Of a stretch of DNA of 64,000 nt, positions 1 through 8,906 are shown piece by piece. The notes below the pieces were generated by a model. That model made no database searches. It was not told the DNA's origin and saw nothing but the letters and a program-made list of their open reading frames with translations. Every line of letters starts with the position of its first letter. Positions within the stretch are counted from its first letter, which is position 1. This DNA is from Rhodoferax saidenbachensis (GTDB lineage Bacteria; Pseudomonadota; Gammaproteobacteria; Burkholderiales; Burkholderiaceae_C). A program made the translations under genes and the position numbers. The DNA is taken from contig NZ_CP019239.1 in assembly GCF_001955715.1 (NCBI RefSeq), forward strand, positions 1,364,001-1,428,000, read 5' to 3'.

Positions 1-428
1 CCGGTACCGCGGATGCCTGCGGTCAGGGTTGGCGTGATGATCTGGCGGCTGGTGCCCTTGCCCCACACGCTGATTACAGCGCCTGTCACCAAACGCAGCA
101 GGCTCACGGCGCTCAAGGTGTTGCCACGTTCCACTGTCATCATGGAGTTCTGGCGCACGTGGAAAGACGAATTGCCCAGCACAAAAATCAGGCTGGAGCC
201 CGGGCCGGTGGCGATCTGGTCGCCAGTTTGCACTGACTGCCCGTTCACCAGACGGCCGCCGTTGACCGTGGCGTCACCCACCAGTTCCACCACATTGCTG
301 CGTGATTGCGCTTGTGCGGCACCAAAGCCGCCCATCGCGGTCCAGGCTGCGGCAGATTGCAGAAAACTGCGGCGCTGGAACCACAGCACCTCGGATTCAG
401 TGCGGCCTTGCAAATGGTGCTGCGTCAT
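1..428 (-). CDS. FecR-domain protein, C-terminus cut by window edge
   Basis: Reading from the start at 428 the protein begins MTQHHLQGRTESEVLWFQRR, followed by a hydrophobic, Ala-rich segment ending AAQAQ that looks like a signal peptide. After it comes the pattern of a FecR-type beta domain: VELVGDATVNG, then QTGDQIATGPGSS, LGNSSFHVRQNS, and ITPTLTAGIRGT at the edge. The last motif is typical of FecR-domain proteins that are exported and not tied to TonB signalling. The start codon overlaps the stop of the upstream membrane-protein gene (ATGA at 425-428), so the two are translationally coupled behind thrB. The remainder lies outside the window, so its full length is unknown and its role is not inferred. 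Confidence 0.75.
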   Translation of the reverse strand, partial: MTQHHLQGRTESEVLWFQRRSFLQSAAAWTAMGGFGAAQAQSRSNVVELVGDATVNGGRLVNGQSVQTGDQIATGPGSSLIFVLGNSSFHVRQNSMMTVERGNTLSAVSLLRLVTGAVISVWGKGTSRQIITPTLTAGIRGT

Positions 429-1207
429 GGGGTGTCTCCGGTAGTGGAAAGGTCAAAACTGTCGCTGTACGTGAAATAGAGGGAGGTAAAAAACATGGCT
501 GCTATCAGCAGGATGGCCGGAAACAGCAGGGCGGCCGTGGCATCTGCACTGCCCCACAACGCGCCCATGGTCGCCACCAGCATACCCACGGCCAGGAATA
601 CAGCCATCCAGACCAACCCGAATACCGTGAAGGCCCAGAAATTGCGCATGCAGGCCACCAGGCTGAAAAACAGGCTCTTGACCGGCGACACGCCATGCCA
701 GTGCACCAGTGCCGGGGCATGCCAGAACATCAGCGACAAAGGCATGTACAGCGCCAGGAACAGCAGCAGCGCGATCTGAAAATTGGGCTCCTGCAGGGTC
801 TCGGCGTTAAACGCCCCGCCCAGCAGATACAGCTTGGCCAGTTGGCCGCCATCCACCAGCGCAGTCAGTCCCATGGTGCCCAGAAATCCCAGCGCATACA
901 GGGCGCCCAGCACCAGCATGGCCTGGGTTTGCGGGCGTCCGGCACGAAAGGCGCTGAACAACATCAGGGGCATGGGGAACTTGCCCTCGGTGGCCTGCTG
1001 GCTCGCAGCCATCAGGCCCAGTGTGGCCGCCGGCATAAACGCCAGGGCCAGCGCACTGCCAATGAAGGGGACCATGCTCAGGATGGACATGGTGGCCATG
1101 AACATGAAGAACATGCCTGCCAGCGCCAATGGCTGTTTGAAGAAGGTCCGTATGCCCAGCTTGACCCACTGGCTTCCCCGGCTGGCCGGGACGATTTGGA
1201 GCTTCAT
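425..1207 (-). CDS. BPSS1780-family integral membrane protein
   Basis: A 260-residue, strongly hydrophobic protein with about six predicted membrane segments (near residues 25-50, 55-75, 95-115, 145-165, 190-215 and 220-245). The N-terminus MKLQIVPASRGSQWVKLGI and the following FFKQPLAL are characteristic of the BPSS1780 family, which is common in Burkholderiales and has no assigned function. The start overlaps the thrB stop by four bases (ATGA at 1204-1207), and its own stop overlaps the FecR-like start. The three genes therefore form one tightly coupled minus-strand operon. No catalytic motif is visible. A bilayer-resident accessory or transport role is possible but not supported by sequence. 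Confidence 0.8.
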   Translation of the reverse strand: MKLQIVPASRGSQWVKLGIRTFFKQPLALAGMFFMFMATMSILSMVPFIGSALALAFMPAATLGLMAASQQATEGKFPMPLMLFSAFRAGRPQTQAMLVLGALYALGFLGTMGLTALVDGGQLAKLYLLGGAFNAETLQEPNFQIALLLFLALYMPLSLMFWHAPALVHWHGVSPVKSLFFSLVACMRNFWAFTVFGLVWMAVFLAVGMLVATMGALWGSADATAALLFPAILLIAAMFFTSLYFTYSDSFDLSTTGDTP

Positions 1208-2208
1208 GCGGCAAGGCTTTCGGTGGTTTCCACCACAGGCAGGGTCAGAGGGTGTTGGATACGCTGGCGCAGTACCCGCTCGAAATGGCTGGGGTCATGT
1301 GCTTTGAGCATGGAGGCTTCGCGTGGCAGGTGCAGGTCCCAGAGGCGTGAGAGCCAGAAGCGCAGTGCACCGGCGCGCGCCATGGCGGGCAGCAGCGTGC
1401 GTTCTTGCGCTTTCAGCGGGCGCACGGCGGTGTAGGCGTCCAGGAAGGCGGCGGTGCGCTCGGCATCCGTCGCGCCGGTTTCCAGATCAATACACCAATC
1501 GTTGAGGCACACCGCAATGTCGAACAGCCAAGCGTCGTTGCCGGCAAAGTAGAAATCGAAGAAACCGGTGAGGGCGGGCGTGTGCGCTGCATCGGCCGCC
1601 ACCTCGAACATCACGTTGTCGCGGAACAGGTCGGCGTGGATGGCGCCTTGTGGCAGGGCGCCATAGGCCGACTGCGTGGCCACGTGGTTCTGGTAGGCCA
1701 GTTCGCTTTGCAGCAGCGCCGCCTGGGCGGGCTCCAGAAAAGGCAGCACCACGGGCACCGTCTCGTTCCACCAGGGCAGGGCGCGCAGGTTGGGCTGCTG
1801 CATCGAATAGTCACGCCCGGCCAAATGCATGCGGGCCAGCATGCTGCCTACCAGCGTGCAATGCGCGGCGTCAGGGCGCAGTTCGCTCTTGCCGCGCAGG
1901 CGGTTGACCACGGCAGCGGGCTTGCCATTCAGGTGGTGTAGCACGTCGCCGTCGCGGTTGGCGGCCGGGTCCGGCACGGGAATGCCGTGGTGGGCCAGGT
2001 GTTTCATCAGCCGCAGGTAAAACGGCAACTGCTCGGCGCTGAGCCGCTCGAACAGGGTCAGCACATAGGCGCCCTGGTCGGTGGTGACGAAATAGTTGGT
2101 GTTTTCAATGCCGCCCGAACACCCCTCCATGGATTGGAGGGTGCCCAGGGCAAGACTTTGCAAAAATTGGTTGGCTTCCTCGAAGGAAACCTCTGTGTAA
2201 ACCGCCAT
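1204..2208 (-). CDS. thrB: homoserine kinase (APH-fold type)
   Basis: Phosphorylates L-homoserine to O-phosphohomoserine in threonine synthesis (cytoplasm). The 334-residue protein belongs to the aminoglycoside-phosphotransferase fold, not the GHMP kinase fold of E. coli ThrB. It starts MAVYTEVSFEEANQFL, has the nucleotide-lobe pattern GGIENTNYFV near residue 35, the catalytic HADLFRDNVMF near residue 200 (H-x-D-L-x-x-x-N), and the metal-binding DFYFAGND further on. The length and N-terminus match the betaproteobacterial ThrB family. It is divergent from polA across only 59 bases, so the two promoters must overlap. It is the first gene of a coupled operon with two membrane-related genes that have no obvious threonine connection. 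Confidence 0.93.
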   Translation of the reverse strand: MAVYTEVSFEEANQFLQSLALGTLQSMEGCSGGIENTNYFVTTDQGAYVLTLFERLSAEQLPFYLRLMKHLAHHGIPVPDPAANRDGDVLHHLNGKPAAVVNRLRGKSELRPDAAHCTLVGSMLARMHLAGRDYSMQQPNLRALPWWNETVPVVLPFLEPAQAALLQSELAYQNHVATQSAYGALPQGAIHADLFRDNVMFEVAADAAHTPALTGFFDFYFAGNDAWLFDIAVCLNDWCIDLETGATDAERTAAFLDAYTAVRPLKAQERTLLPAMARAGALRFWLSRLWDLHLPREASMLKAHDPSHFERVLRQRIQHPLTLPVVETTESLAA

Positions 2209-2267
2209 GGCCGAATTGTAGGGCCCATGCCGGAACCGGCCGTCTGTGGGACAGGCAAAATGGCCCT

Positions 2268-5078
2268 ATGAGTGAAACTGTCAAAACCCTGCTGCTGGTC
2301 GATGGCTCCAGCTACCTCTACCGCGCCTTTTTTGCCGGTGGCGAAACCATGAGCATCACGCTGCCCGACGGCACGGTGCAAAAGACCGGTGCCATCCGCA
2401 TCATGATCAACATGATGAACAGCCTGCGCAAGGAAGTGCCGGCCGATTACGTGGCCTGTGTGTTTGACGCCAAGGGCCCGACCTTTCGCGACGCCATCTA
2501 CCCCCAATACAAGGCGCACCGCGACCCCATGCCCGACGACCTGCGCAGCCAGATCGCACCCATCCACGAGGTGGTGCGCCACCTGGGCTGGACCGTACTG
2601 GACGTGCCCGGCGTGGAGGCCGACGACGTGATCGGCACGCTGGCCGTCACCGCAGCCAACCAGGGCATCGAAGTGATCGTGAGCAGCGGCGATAAAGACC
2701 TGGCGCAACTGGTCAACGAACGCATCACCATCATCGACACCATGAACGGCAAGCGCCGCGACCTGGCCGGTGTGCAGGCAGAGTTCGGAATACCCGCCCA
2801 CCTGATGCTGGATTACCAGAACCTGGTGGGTGACACCGTGGACAACGTGCCCGGCGTGCCCAAAGTGGGCCCCAAGACGGCCGTGAAGTGGCTGCTGGAA
2901 TACGGCTCGCTGCAAGCCGTGGTGGACAACGCGGACAAGATTGGCGGCGTCGTGGGCGAGAACCTGCGCAAGACGCTGGACTGGCTGCCGACAGGCCGCA
3001 GCCTGCTGACTATCAAGACCGACTGCGACCTGAAAGACTGGCTGCCCGATCTGCCTGCTATGGATTCCATAGCTGTCGGCGCAGAAGATACGGGGGCTTT
3101 GGTCACTTTTTATGAGAAATATGGATTCAAAGGATTGGCCAAGTCACTCAGCGGCGCCAGTGCCGACGCGGGCACACCGGCCGCCGCGCCCAAGGCTGGC
3201 AAGGCCAAGGCGTCTGCCCCGGGCCTGTTTGATGAAGCCGAGCCTGCCGCAGCTGCGCCTGCACCCCGTGCCAGCAACCTGGCCTACGACACCATCCTGA
3301 CCTGGGAGATGTTCGACACCTGGTTAGCCAAGCTGGAAGCCGCCGAGCTGGTTGCGCTGGACACCGAAACCACCTCGCTCGATGAAATGCGTGCCGAGAT
3401 TGTTGGCATATCGTTCAGCGTGGAGCCGGGCCAAGCGGCCTACATTCCGGTGTCCCACCGGTACCCGGACGCACCGGAACAACTGAACCGCGAAGAGGTG
3501 CTGGCCAAACTCAAACCCTGGCTGGAAAACCCCAAGGCACTGAAGCTGGGCCAACACATGAAATACGACCGCCATGTGTTTGCCAACCACGGCATCGAGG
3601 TGCAGGGCTACGCGCACGACACCATGCTGCAAAGCTACGTGCTGGAAGTGCATATGCCGCATGGCCTGTCCAGCTTGGCAGACCGGCATCTGGGGCGCAG
3701 CGGCATCACGTATGAAGATTTGTGCGGCAAGGGCGCGAACCAGATTCCGTTTGACCAGGTCGATATTGCCAAGGCCGCTGAATACTCCTGCGAAGACTCG
3801 GACCAGACGCTGGACGTGCACCGCGTGCTGTGGCCGCAACTGCAGGCCAACGACAAACTCAAGTTCATCTACGAACTGGAAATCGCCAGCAGCGAAACCC
3901 TGTACCGCATCGAGCGCAACGGCGTGTTGATTGACGCGCCCACCTTGGCCAAACAAAGTCATGAGCTGGGCCAGCGCATCCTGCAACTGGAAACCGAGGC
4001 GTACGAGATTGCAGGGCAACCGTTCAACCTGAGCAGCCCCAAGCAGTTGGGCGAAATTTTCTTTGACAAGCTGGGCATGCCGGTGGTCAAGAAGACCGCG
4101 ACGGGCGCGCGCAGCACCGATGAAGAGGTTCTGGAGAAGCTGGCCGAGGACTACCCACTGCCCGCCAAGCTGCTGGAGCACCGCGGACTGGCCAAACTCA
4201 AGGGCACCTACACCGACAAGCTGGCGCAACTGGCGTTGCCAAGCGATGGCCGTGTGCACACACATTACGCCCAGGCCGTGGCCGTGACAGGACGCTTGAG
4301 CAGCAACGACCCTAACTTGCAGAACATCCCGATCCGCACCGCGGAAGGCCGCCGCGTGCGTGAGGCCTTTGTGGCACCTGCTGGCTCGGTGATTGCCAGC
4401 GCCGATTACTCACAGATCGAGCTGCGCATCATGGCCCACATCAGCGACGATGCGGCATTGCTCAAGGCCTTCCATGACGGGCTGGACGTGCACCGCGCCA
4501 CGGCCGCTGAAGTGTTTGGCGTGCCGGTGGACCAGGTGAGCAGTGAGCAGCGGCGCTACGCCAAGGTCATCAACTTCGGCCTGATCTACGGCATGAGCGC
4601 CTTTGGCCTGGCGCGCAATCTGGGCATCGACAACACCGCGGCCAAGAACTACATCGCGCGTTACTTTGAGCGTTACCCGGGCGTCAAGACCTATATGGAA
4701 ACCACACGCGAGCTGGCCAAAAGCCAAGGCTATGTGGAAACCGTGTTTGGCCGGCGTTTGCAGCTGGCCGGTATCAAGACCGCCAAGGGTGCGCAATTGG
4801 CAGGGCTGGAGCGGGCCGCGATCAACGCACCCATGCAGGGCACAGCGGCGGACCTGATCAAGCTCAGCATGAACAAGGTGCAGCAGGTGCTGGACGCCGA
4901 AAAACGCGCCACCAAGATGATCATGCAGGTGCACGATGAACTGGTGTTTGAGGTGCCGGACCACGAGGTGGAGTGGCTCAAGACCGAAATCCCACGCTTG
5001 ATGGCCGGTGTGGCGGACCTCAAAGTGCCGCTGCTGGCCGAGGTGGGGGTGGGCCCCAACTGGGACAAGGCGCATTGA
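2268..5078 (+). CDS. polA: DNA polymerase I
   Basis: A repair and Okazaki-fragment-maturation polymerase of 936 residues, normal for the family. Domains in order: 5'-3' exonuclease/FEN domain (about 1-290, with DGSSYLYRAFFA and EADDVIGTLA); a Pro/Ala-rich linker (about 300-330); a 3'-5' proofreading domain (about 335-525) that looks active because it keeps LDTETTSLDEM and the EYSCEDSDQT motif; and the family A polymerase domain. The polymerase has motif A (DYSQIELRIMAH), motif B (RRYAKVINFGLIYG) and motif C (MQVHDELVFEV). One copy of the 42-bp dispersed element lies inside the gene at 3057-3098, encoding AMDSIAVGAEDTGA in the end of the FEN region. Divergent from thrB. Confidence 0.98.
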   Translation: MSETVKTLLLVDGSSYLYRAFFAGGETMSITLPDGTVQKTGAIRIMINMMNSLRKEVPADYVACVFDAKGPTFRDAIYPQYKAHRDPMPDDLRSQIAPIHEVVRHLGWTVLDVPGVEADDVIGTLAVTAANQGIEVIVSSGDKDLAQLVNERITIIDTMNGKRRDLAGVQAEFGIPAHLMLDYQNLVGDTVDNVPGVPKVGPKTAVKWLLEYGSLQAVVDNADKIGGVVGENLRKTLDWLPTGRSLLTIKTDCDLKDWLPDLPAMDSIAVGAEDTGALVTFYEKYGFKGLAKSLSGASADAGTPAAAPKAGKAKASAPGLFDEAEPAAAAPAPRASNLAYDTILTWEMFDTWLAKLEAAELVALDTETTSLDEMRAEIVGISFSVEPGQAAYIPVSHRYPDAPEQLNREEVLAKLKPWLENPKALKLGQHMKYDRHVFANHGIEVQGYAHDTMLQSYVLEVHMPHGLSSLADRHLGRSGITYEDLCGKGANQIPFDQVDIAKAAEYSCEDSDQTLDVHRVLWPQLQANDKLKFIYELEIASSETLYRIERNGVLIDAPTLAKQSHELGQRILQLETEAYEIAGQPFNLSSPKQLGEIFFDKLGMPVVKKTATGARSTDEEVLEKLAEDYPLPAKLLEHRGLAKLKGTYTDKLAQLALPSDGRVHTHYAQAVAVTGRLSSNDPNLQNIPIRTAEGRRVREAFVAPAGSVIASADYSQIELRIMAHISDDAALLKAFHDGLDVHRATAAEVFGVPVDQVSSEQRRYAKVINFGLIYGMSAFGLARNLGIDNTAAKNYIARYFERYPGVKTYMETTRELAKSQGYVETVFGRRLQLAGIKTAKGAQLAGLERAAINAPMQGTAADLIKLSMNKVQQVLDAEKRATKMIMQVHDELVFEVPDHEVEWLKTEIPRLMAGVADLKVPLLAEVGVGPNWDKAH
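3057..3098 (-). repeat. 42-bp dispersed element, copy in polA
   Basis: Read on the minus strand: AGCCC (3098-3094), 11 bases, GCGC (3082-3079), then CGACAGCTAT and the palindromic stem GCTATGGATTCCATAGC (3057-3073). The stem is an 8-bp perfect pairing around one base, the best of all copies. It is wholly inside the polA reading frame, antisense to it. The polA frame enters at the stem as GCT ATG, giving A-M-D-S-I-A-V-G-A. It departs from the consensus mainly at two positions after GCGC. Confidence 0.65.
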
Positions 5079-5229
5079 AAAGACGGTGGCTCTACAGCTT
5101 GCCATGTGTCACAGAGCGAGGCCTAGAATGCAGCACCGCATGCTGGTCACCGCCTGGGTTGGATGACAGGAATGCAGGGGTTGGTTGGGTGTGTGGAAGT
5201 GGTTTGGCGTAACTAAGAATGGAGTTGAT

Positions 5230-7011
5230 ATGGCTGCCTTTTTCAATAACGTATCGGTGGGCAAGCGTCTGGGTGCGGCATTCGCACTGGTTCTGGCGCT
5301 GTCCATTGTCGTCATCCTTGTAAGCCTGTCACGTCTGAGTGCGGTGGCGGACGCCAGCCGAGAAATGATTGCCAGTCCGATCAAGACGGAGCGCATCATC
5401 GGCGACTGGTATCGCAATATTTATGCGGGTATTCGCCGCACATCGGCCATTGCGCGCAGCAGCGATCCGTCCCTCGCTGCTTTTTTTGCGGAAGACCAGG
5501 CTGCATCTACCAAGAGCTCCACGGAATACCAAAAGATGCTCGAAGAGTTGATGGAAACTGACAAGGAGAAGGCCTTGTATGCGGCGGTCGGAGAGCAACG
5601 CAAGGCCTACATCCAGGTGAGGGATGCGGTCGTCAATCTGAAGAAGGAAGGTAAAGCGGAAGAGTCTCTGAAGCTGATGGAGGAAAAGTTCGTTCCGGCT
5701 GGAAAGGTATATCAAGCCAAGATGGAAGAGCTGCTGACCATGCAGCGCCAAGAGATTGATGAAATCGGTAAATCCATTGATGAGATTTACAAATCAAGCC
5801 GCACGTTGATGATTGCTTTAGGCGTCGTCAGCGTTTTACTCGGACTGACGGTGGCCTGGCTCCTGTCCAACAGCATTACGCGCCCACTGAACCAAGCCAG
5901 TGCTGTAGCACGGCAAGTGGCCGAAGGTGACCTGACGACCCATATTGACAACCAGCGCACGGATGAAGTGGGGCAGTTGCTCAGCAGCCTGCAGGACATG
6001 CAAACCAGCCTGGTCAAGGTGGTCAGCAATGTACGCAGTGGCTCCGAATCCGTCGCTACCGCCAGCGCCGAAATAGCCCAAGGCAACAACGACCTGAGTG
6101 CCCGCACCGAACAACAAGCCTCTGCGCTGGAAGAAACCGCGGCCAGCATGGAAGAACTAGGCTCCACCGTCAAACAAAACGCGGACAGTGCCCGCCAGGC
6201 CAATCAACTCGCCATGAACGCCTCTACCGTCGCCATCAAGGGCGGCGAAGTGGTCGGTCAGGTGGTCGAGACCATGAAAGGCATCAACGAATCCAGCCGC
6301 AAGATCAGCGACATCATCAGCGTGATCGACGGTATTGCCTTCCAGACCAACATCCTGGCCCTGAATGCCGCGGTGGAAGCCGCCAGAGCGGGCGAACAAG
6401 GGCGCGGCTTTGCGGTGGTGGCCAGTGAAGTCCGAAGCTTGGCCGGCCGTTCTGCCGAAGCCGCCAAAGAGATCAAGAGCCTGATCGGCGCCAGTGTGGA
6501 GCGGGTGGAACAGGGAACTGCGCTGGTCGACCAGGCGGGCACCACCATGACCGAGGTGGTCAGTTCCATCAAGCGGGTGACTGACATCATGGGAGAGATC
6601 AGCGCGGCCAGCAACGAACAGGCTTCTGGCGTCGCTCAGGTAGGCGAGGCGGTGACCCAGATGGACCAGGCCACGCAGCAGAATGCGGCGCTGGTGGAAG
6701 AGATGGCGGCAGCGGCATCGAGCCTGAAGAGCCAGGCCAATGAGCTGGTGCAGGTGGTGGCCGTGTTCAAACTTGGCGCCGCAGACCAGACGGTGACCCG
6801 TTCGCCAAGCCCCGTTGTTCACAAGGCCGCACCAGTGAAGGTGGCTGCGCGTAGTGCCCCCGCTGCTGCGGGTGCAAAGGCATCCGTCAAGGCCATGCCC
6901 GCCAAGCCTGTGCCGAAAGCTGCCGCCACTAAGGTGGCGAGCCTGTCTGCGCCCAAGGCCAGCGCCAAGGTCACCCCCGCGGGCGGAGATGACGATTGGG
7001 AAACCTTTTAA
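5230..7011 (+). CDS. methyl-accepting chemotaxis protein
   Basis: A membrane chemoreceptor that would feed CheA/CheW. The start at 5230 ([15 protein letters not shown]) is preferred over an in-frame upstream codon because GGAG sits at 5221-5224. Layout of the 593 residues: TM1 about 10-30; a helical 4HB-type periplasmic sensor about 35-185; TM2 about 188-208; HAMP about 210-262; and a signalling domain with the hairpin-tip sequence [20 protein letters not shown] and [16 protein letters not shown]. The C-terminal 70 residues are a Lys/Ala/Pro-rich flexible tail ending DDDWETF. That tail carries a WETF pentapeptide like the CheR/CheB tether of E. coli Tar/Tsr, so adaptation by methylation is likely. 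The ligand cannot be told. No chemotaxis partner genes are nearby. Confidence 0.95.
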   Translation: MAAFFNNVSVGKRLGAAFALVLALSIVVILVSLSRLSAVADASREMIASPIKTERIIGDWYRNIYAGIRRTSAIARSSDPSLAAFFAEDQAASTKSSTEYQKMLEELMETDKEKALYAAVGEQRKAYIQVRDAVVNLKKEGKAEESLKLMEEKFVPAGKVYQAKMEELLTMQRQEIDEIGKSIDEIYKSSRTLMIALGVVSVLLGLTVAWLLSNSITRPLNQASAVARQVAEGDLTTHIDNQRTDEVGQLLSSLQDMQTSLVKVVSNVRSGSESVATASAEIAQGNNDLSARTEQQASALEETAASMEELGSTVKQNADSARQANQLAMNASTVAIKGGEVVGQVVETMKGINESSRKISDIISVIDGIAFQTNILALNAAVEAARAGEQGRGFAVVASEVRSLAGRSAEAAKEIKSLIGASVERVEQGTALVDQAGTTMTEVVSSIKRVTDIMGEISAASNEQASGVAQVGEAVTQMDQATQQNAALVEEMAAAASSLKSQANELVQVVAVFKLGAADQTVTRSPSPVVHKAAPVKVAARSAPAAAGAKASVKAMPAKPVPKAAATKVASLSAPKASAKVTPAGGDDDWETF

Positions 7012-7107
7012 CTTTGAAGCCACCGCGCACCGGGATTCCCCCGGTTTGCACGGAGTTTTATTGCTTGCCTACACGCATCCGCCTTTTACCAACCCTAGGA
7101 GACACGC

Positions 7108-8010
7108 ATGTTTGAAGAATTGAAGAACAGCATCCAATCCCTCTTGCCCGGCCAGAGCACGGAAAACGGTGCCACCCGCCGTACCGCCCTGAAAACGGCG
7201 TTGGGTGTCGGCTACGCGGCAACGGCCATGCCCATCATGGCGCAGACGGCCATCCAGACATCTACACAGGGGCTCGCCGCGGGAGAAGGCATTTACGACA
7301 TGGAGGGCTTTTCGGTGCCCTTCTATTACGCCGCCCCAGAAGGCAAGAAGAACCTGCCCGTGATACTGGTGGTGCAGGAAATCTTTGGCGTGCATGAATA
7401 CATTGCCGATACCTGCCGCCGTTTTGCCAAGGCCGGTTATTTGGCCATCGCCCCGGATCTGTACGCCCGCCAAGGCGATGCGTCCAAATACACCGACATC
7501 GGCAAGCTGATCGCGGAAGTGGTCAACAAAGTGCCCGATGAACAGGTCATGGCCGATCTGGACGGTGCCATCGCCTGGGCTGCCGAAAACGGTGGCAATG
7601 TGAAAAAGGTGGGCATTACCGGTTTCTGCTGGGGTGGCCGTATCACCTGGCTCTACGCCGAGCAAAGCAAGAAGGTCAAGGCTGGCGTGGCTTGGTACGG
7701 GCGCCTCGTCGGTGCGCCGTCTGCACTCACGCCCAAACACCCGCTGGAACTGGCGGCCAGCCTCAAGGCGCCGGTCTTGGGTCTGTACGGCGGGCAGGAC
7801 GGCGGCATTCCGCTCACCACGGTGAATGAAATGAAGGATGCCCTGGCAGCCGCCAAGGGCAACAAGGCCGCTGCAGCTTCGGAATTTGTGGTGTACCCAC
7901 AGGCACCGCACGCCTTCCACGCCGACTACCGCTCCAGCTACCGCAAGGAAGCGGCAGAAGACGGCTTCCAGCGCGCGCTGGCATGGTTCAAGGCCAAGGG
8001 AGTCGCGTGA
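7108..8010 (+). CDS. dienelactone hydrolase family protein, probably exported
   Basis: An alpha/beta hydrolase of 300 residues. The core resembles carboxymethylenebutenolidase: PVILVVQEIFGVHEYI near residue 90, the nucleophile elbow GFCWGGR near 175 (Cys as nucleophile), an acid in LYGGQDGG near 230, and the His of APHAFHADYR near 273. Unlike classical cytoplasmic DLH, it has a 40-residue N-terminal extension containing TRRTALKTALGVGYAATAMP, a twin-arginine-like segment ending at an AQT cleavage-like site. Periplasmic location is therefore inferred. An AGGAG ribosome site stands at 7097-7101. The stop overlaps the GTG start of the ZIP transporter, so the pair is coupled. The substrate is unknown. 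Confidence 0.88.
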   Translation: MFEELKNSIQSLLPGQSTENGATRRTALKTALGVGYAATAMPIMAQTAIQTSTQGLAAGEGIYDMEGFSVPFYYAAPEGKKNLPVILVVQEIFGVHEYIADTCRRFAKAGYLAIAPDLYARQGDASKYTDIGKLIAEVVNKVPDEQVMADLDGAIAWAAENGGNVKKVGITGFCWGGRITWLYAEQSKKVKAGVAWYGRLVGAPSALTPKHPLELAASLKAPVLGLYGGQDGGIPLTTVNEMKDALAAAKGNKAAAASEFVVYPQAPHAFHADYRSSYRKEAAEDGFQRALAWFKAKGVA

Positions 8011-8807
8011 CCCTCATTGCGATTCTGATAGGTACTTTGGCGGCGGGCATTGGCAGTGTCTGGGTAGCCGCCGCCCTGAGCTTCGGGCCGCTGGCACGCT
8101 ACACCCAGCACATGCTGAGTCTGGCCGCCGGGGCCCTGTTGGCCACGGCCTTCATGCACCTGCTGCCCGAGGCGTTCGAGAGCCAGGCCGGTGCGCAGGA
8201 GCTGTTCATGGCCCTGCTCATCGGGCTGGTGTTTTTCTTTTTGCTGGACAAGGCCGAGCTGTGGCACCACGGCCATGAGCACCACCACGGCGGCGAGGCA
8301 GACCATGCGCACGCACATGCTGACGATCACCACCATGGGCATTCGCATGCCCCGGTCACTGGTAGCTGGGCGGTTCTCACCGGTGACAGCGTGCATTGTT
8401 TTGGCGACGGCATCCTGATTGCCTCGGCCTTTATGGCCGATACCCGCCTGGGCTTGCTCGCATCGGTGGCGGTGCTGGCCCATGAGATACCGCACCACAT
8501 GGGCGATCTGATGGTGCTGCGCCGGGGCAACAGCAACCGCCGCATGGCCCTGGTCAAGGTGTCCCTGGCCGGTGCCGTGACGGCTCTGGGTGGCCTGGTG
8601 GGTTTCTGGCTGGTCGACCAATTGCAGGACTACCTGCCGTACTTTCTGGTGATTGCCTCCAGCAGCTTCATCTATGTGGCGTTGGCCGATCTGATTCCGC
8701 AACTGCAAAGGCGCCTCAATGCGAAGGAGACCGTCGTGCAGGTGGGCTGGCTGTTGGCCGGTATTGCGCTGGTCGGTCTGGTGAGCCAGATGCCCCACGG
8801 GCATTGA
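8007..8807 (+). CDS. ZIP-family divalent metal transporter
   Basis: An inner-membrane metal (zinc-like) permease of 266 residues. The GTG start at 8007 overlaps the stop of the hydrolase gene (GTGA) and has AAGGGAG just upstream. An ATG at 7983 is possible but would overlap the hydrolase by 28 bases. About eight hydrophobic segments are visible. Between TM3 and TM4 lies a very His-rich loop (about residues 78-112, with many HH, HGH and DHAHAH units), typical of ZIP cytosolic metal-sensing loops. The TM4/TM5 metal-site motifs are present as HCFGDGILIASAF and LAHEIPHHMGDL. Coupling to a hydrolase is unusual and gives no clear functional hint. Confidence 0.92.
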   Translation: MTLIAILIGTLAAGIGSVWVAAALSFGPLARYTQHMLSLAAGALLATAFMHLLPEAFESQAGAQELFMALLIGLVFFFLLDKAELWHHGHEHHHGGEADHAHAHADDHHHGHSHAPVTGSWAVLTGDSVHCFGDGILIASAFMADTRLGLLASVAVLAHEIPHHMGDLMVLRRGNSNRRMALVKVSLAGAVTALGGLVGFWLVDQLQDYLPYFLVIASSSFIYVALADLIPQLQRRLNAKETVVQVGWLLAGIALVGLVSQMPHGH

Positions 8808-8814
8808 GCGTATT

Positions 8815-8889
8815 CCGTTCGCCCTGAGCCTGTCGAAGGGTGGGGCGAGCACTAGACGCGCTGGACTTCGACAGGCTCAGTCCGAACGG
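8815..8889 (+). repeat. REP-like inverted repeat between convergent genes
   Basis: Two 24-base arms (8815-8838 and 8866-8889) are reverse complements with two mismatches, separated by 27 bases. The arm core CTGAGCCTGTCGAAG is a motif widely seen in intergenic REP-like palindromes of proteobacteria. It sits between the convergent ZIP and sulfurtransferase genes, where such an element could act as a transcription barrier for both. There is no T-run after either arm, so it is not a canonical intrinsic terminator. Confidence 0.75.
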
Positions 8890-8906
8890 AGGGTTTTGAG
8901 TCGGAT

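Noticed and set aside
302..1435. Plus-strand open frame opposite the thrB/BPSS1780 operon
   Set aside because: It crosses two well-supported minus-strand genes and is rich in Gln/His/Arg as expected for a shadow frame.
7029..7045. Hairpin ACCGGG / CCCGGT after the chemoreceptor gene as a terminator
   Set aside because: Six-pair stem followed by TTTGCACGG only. Too weak to call.
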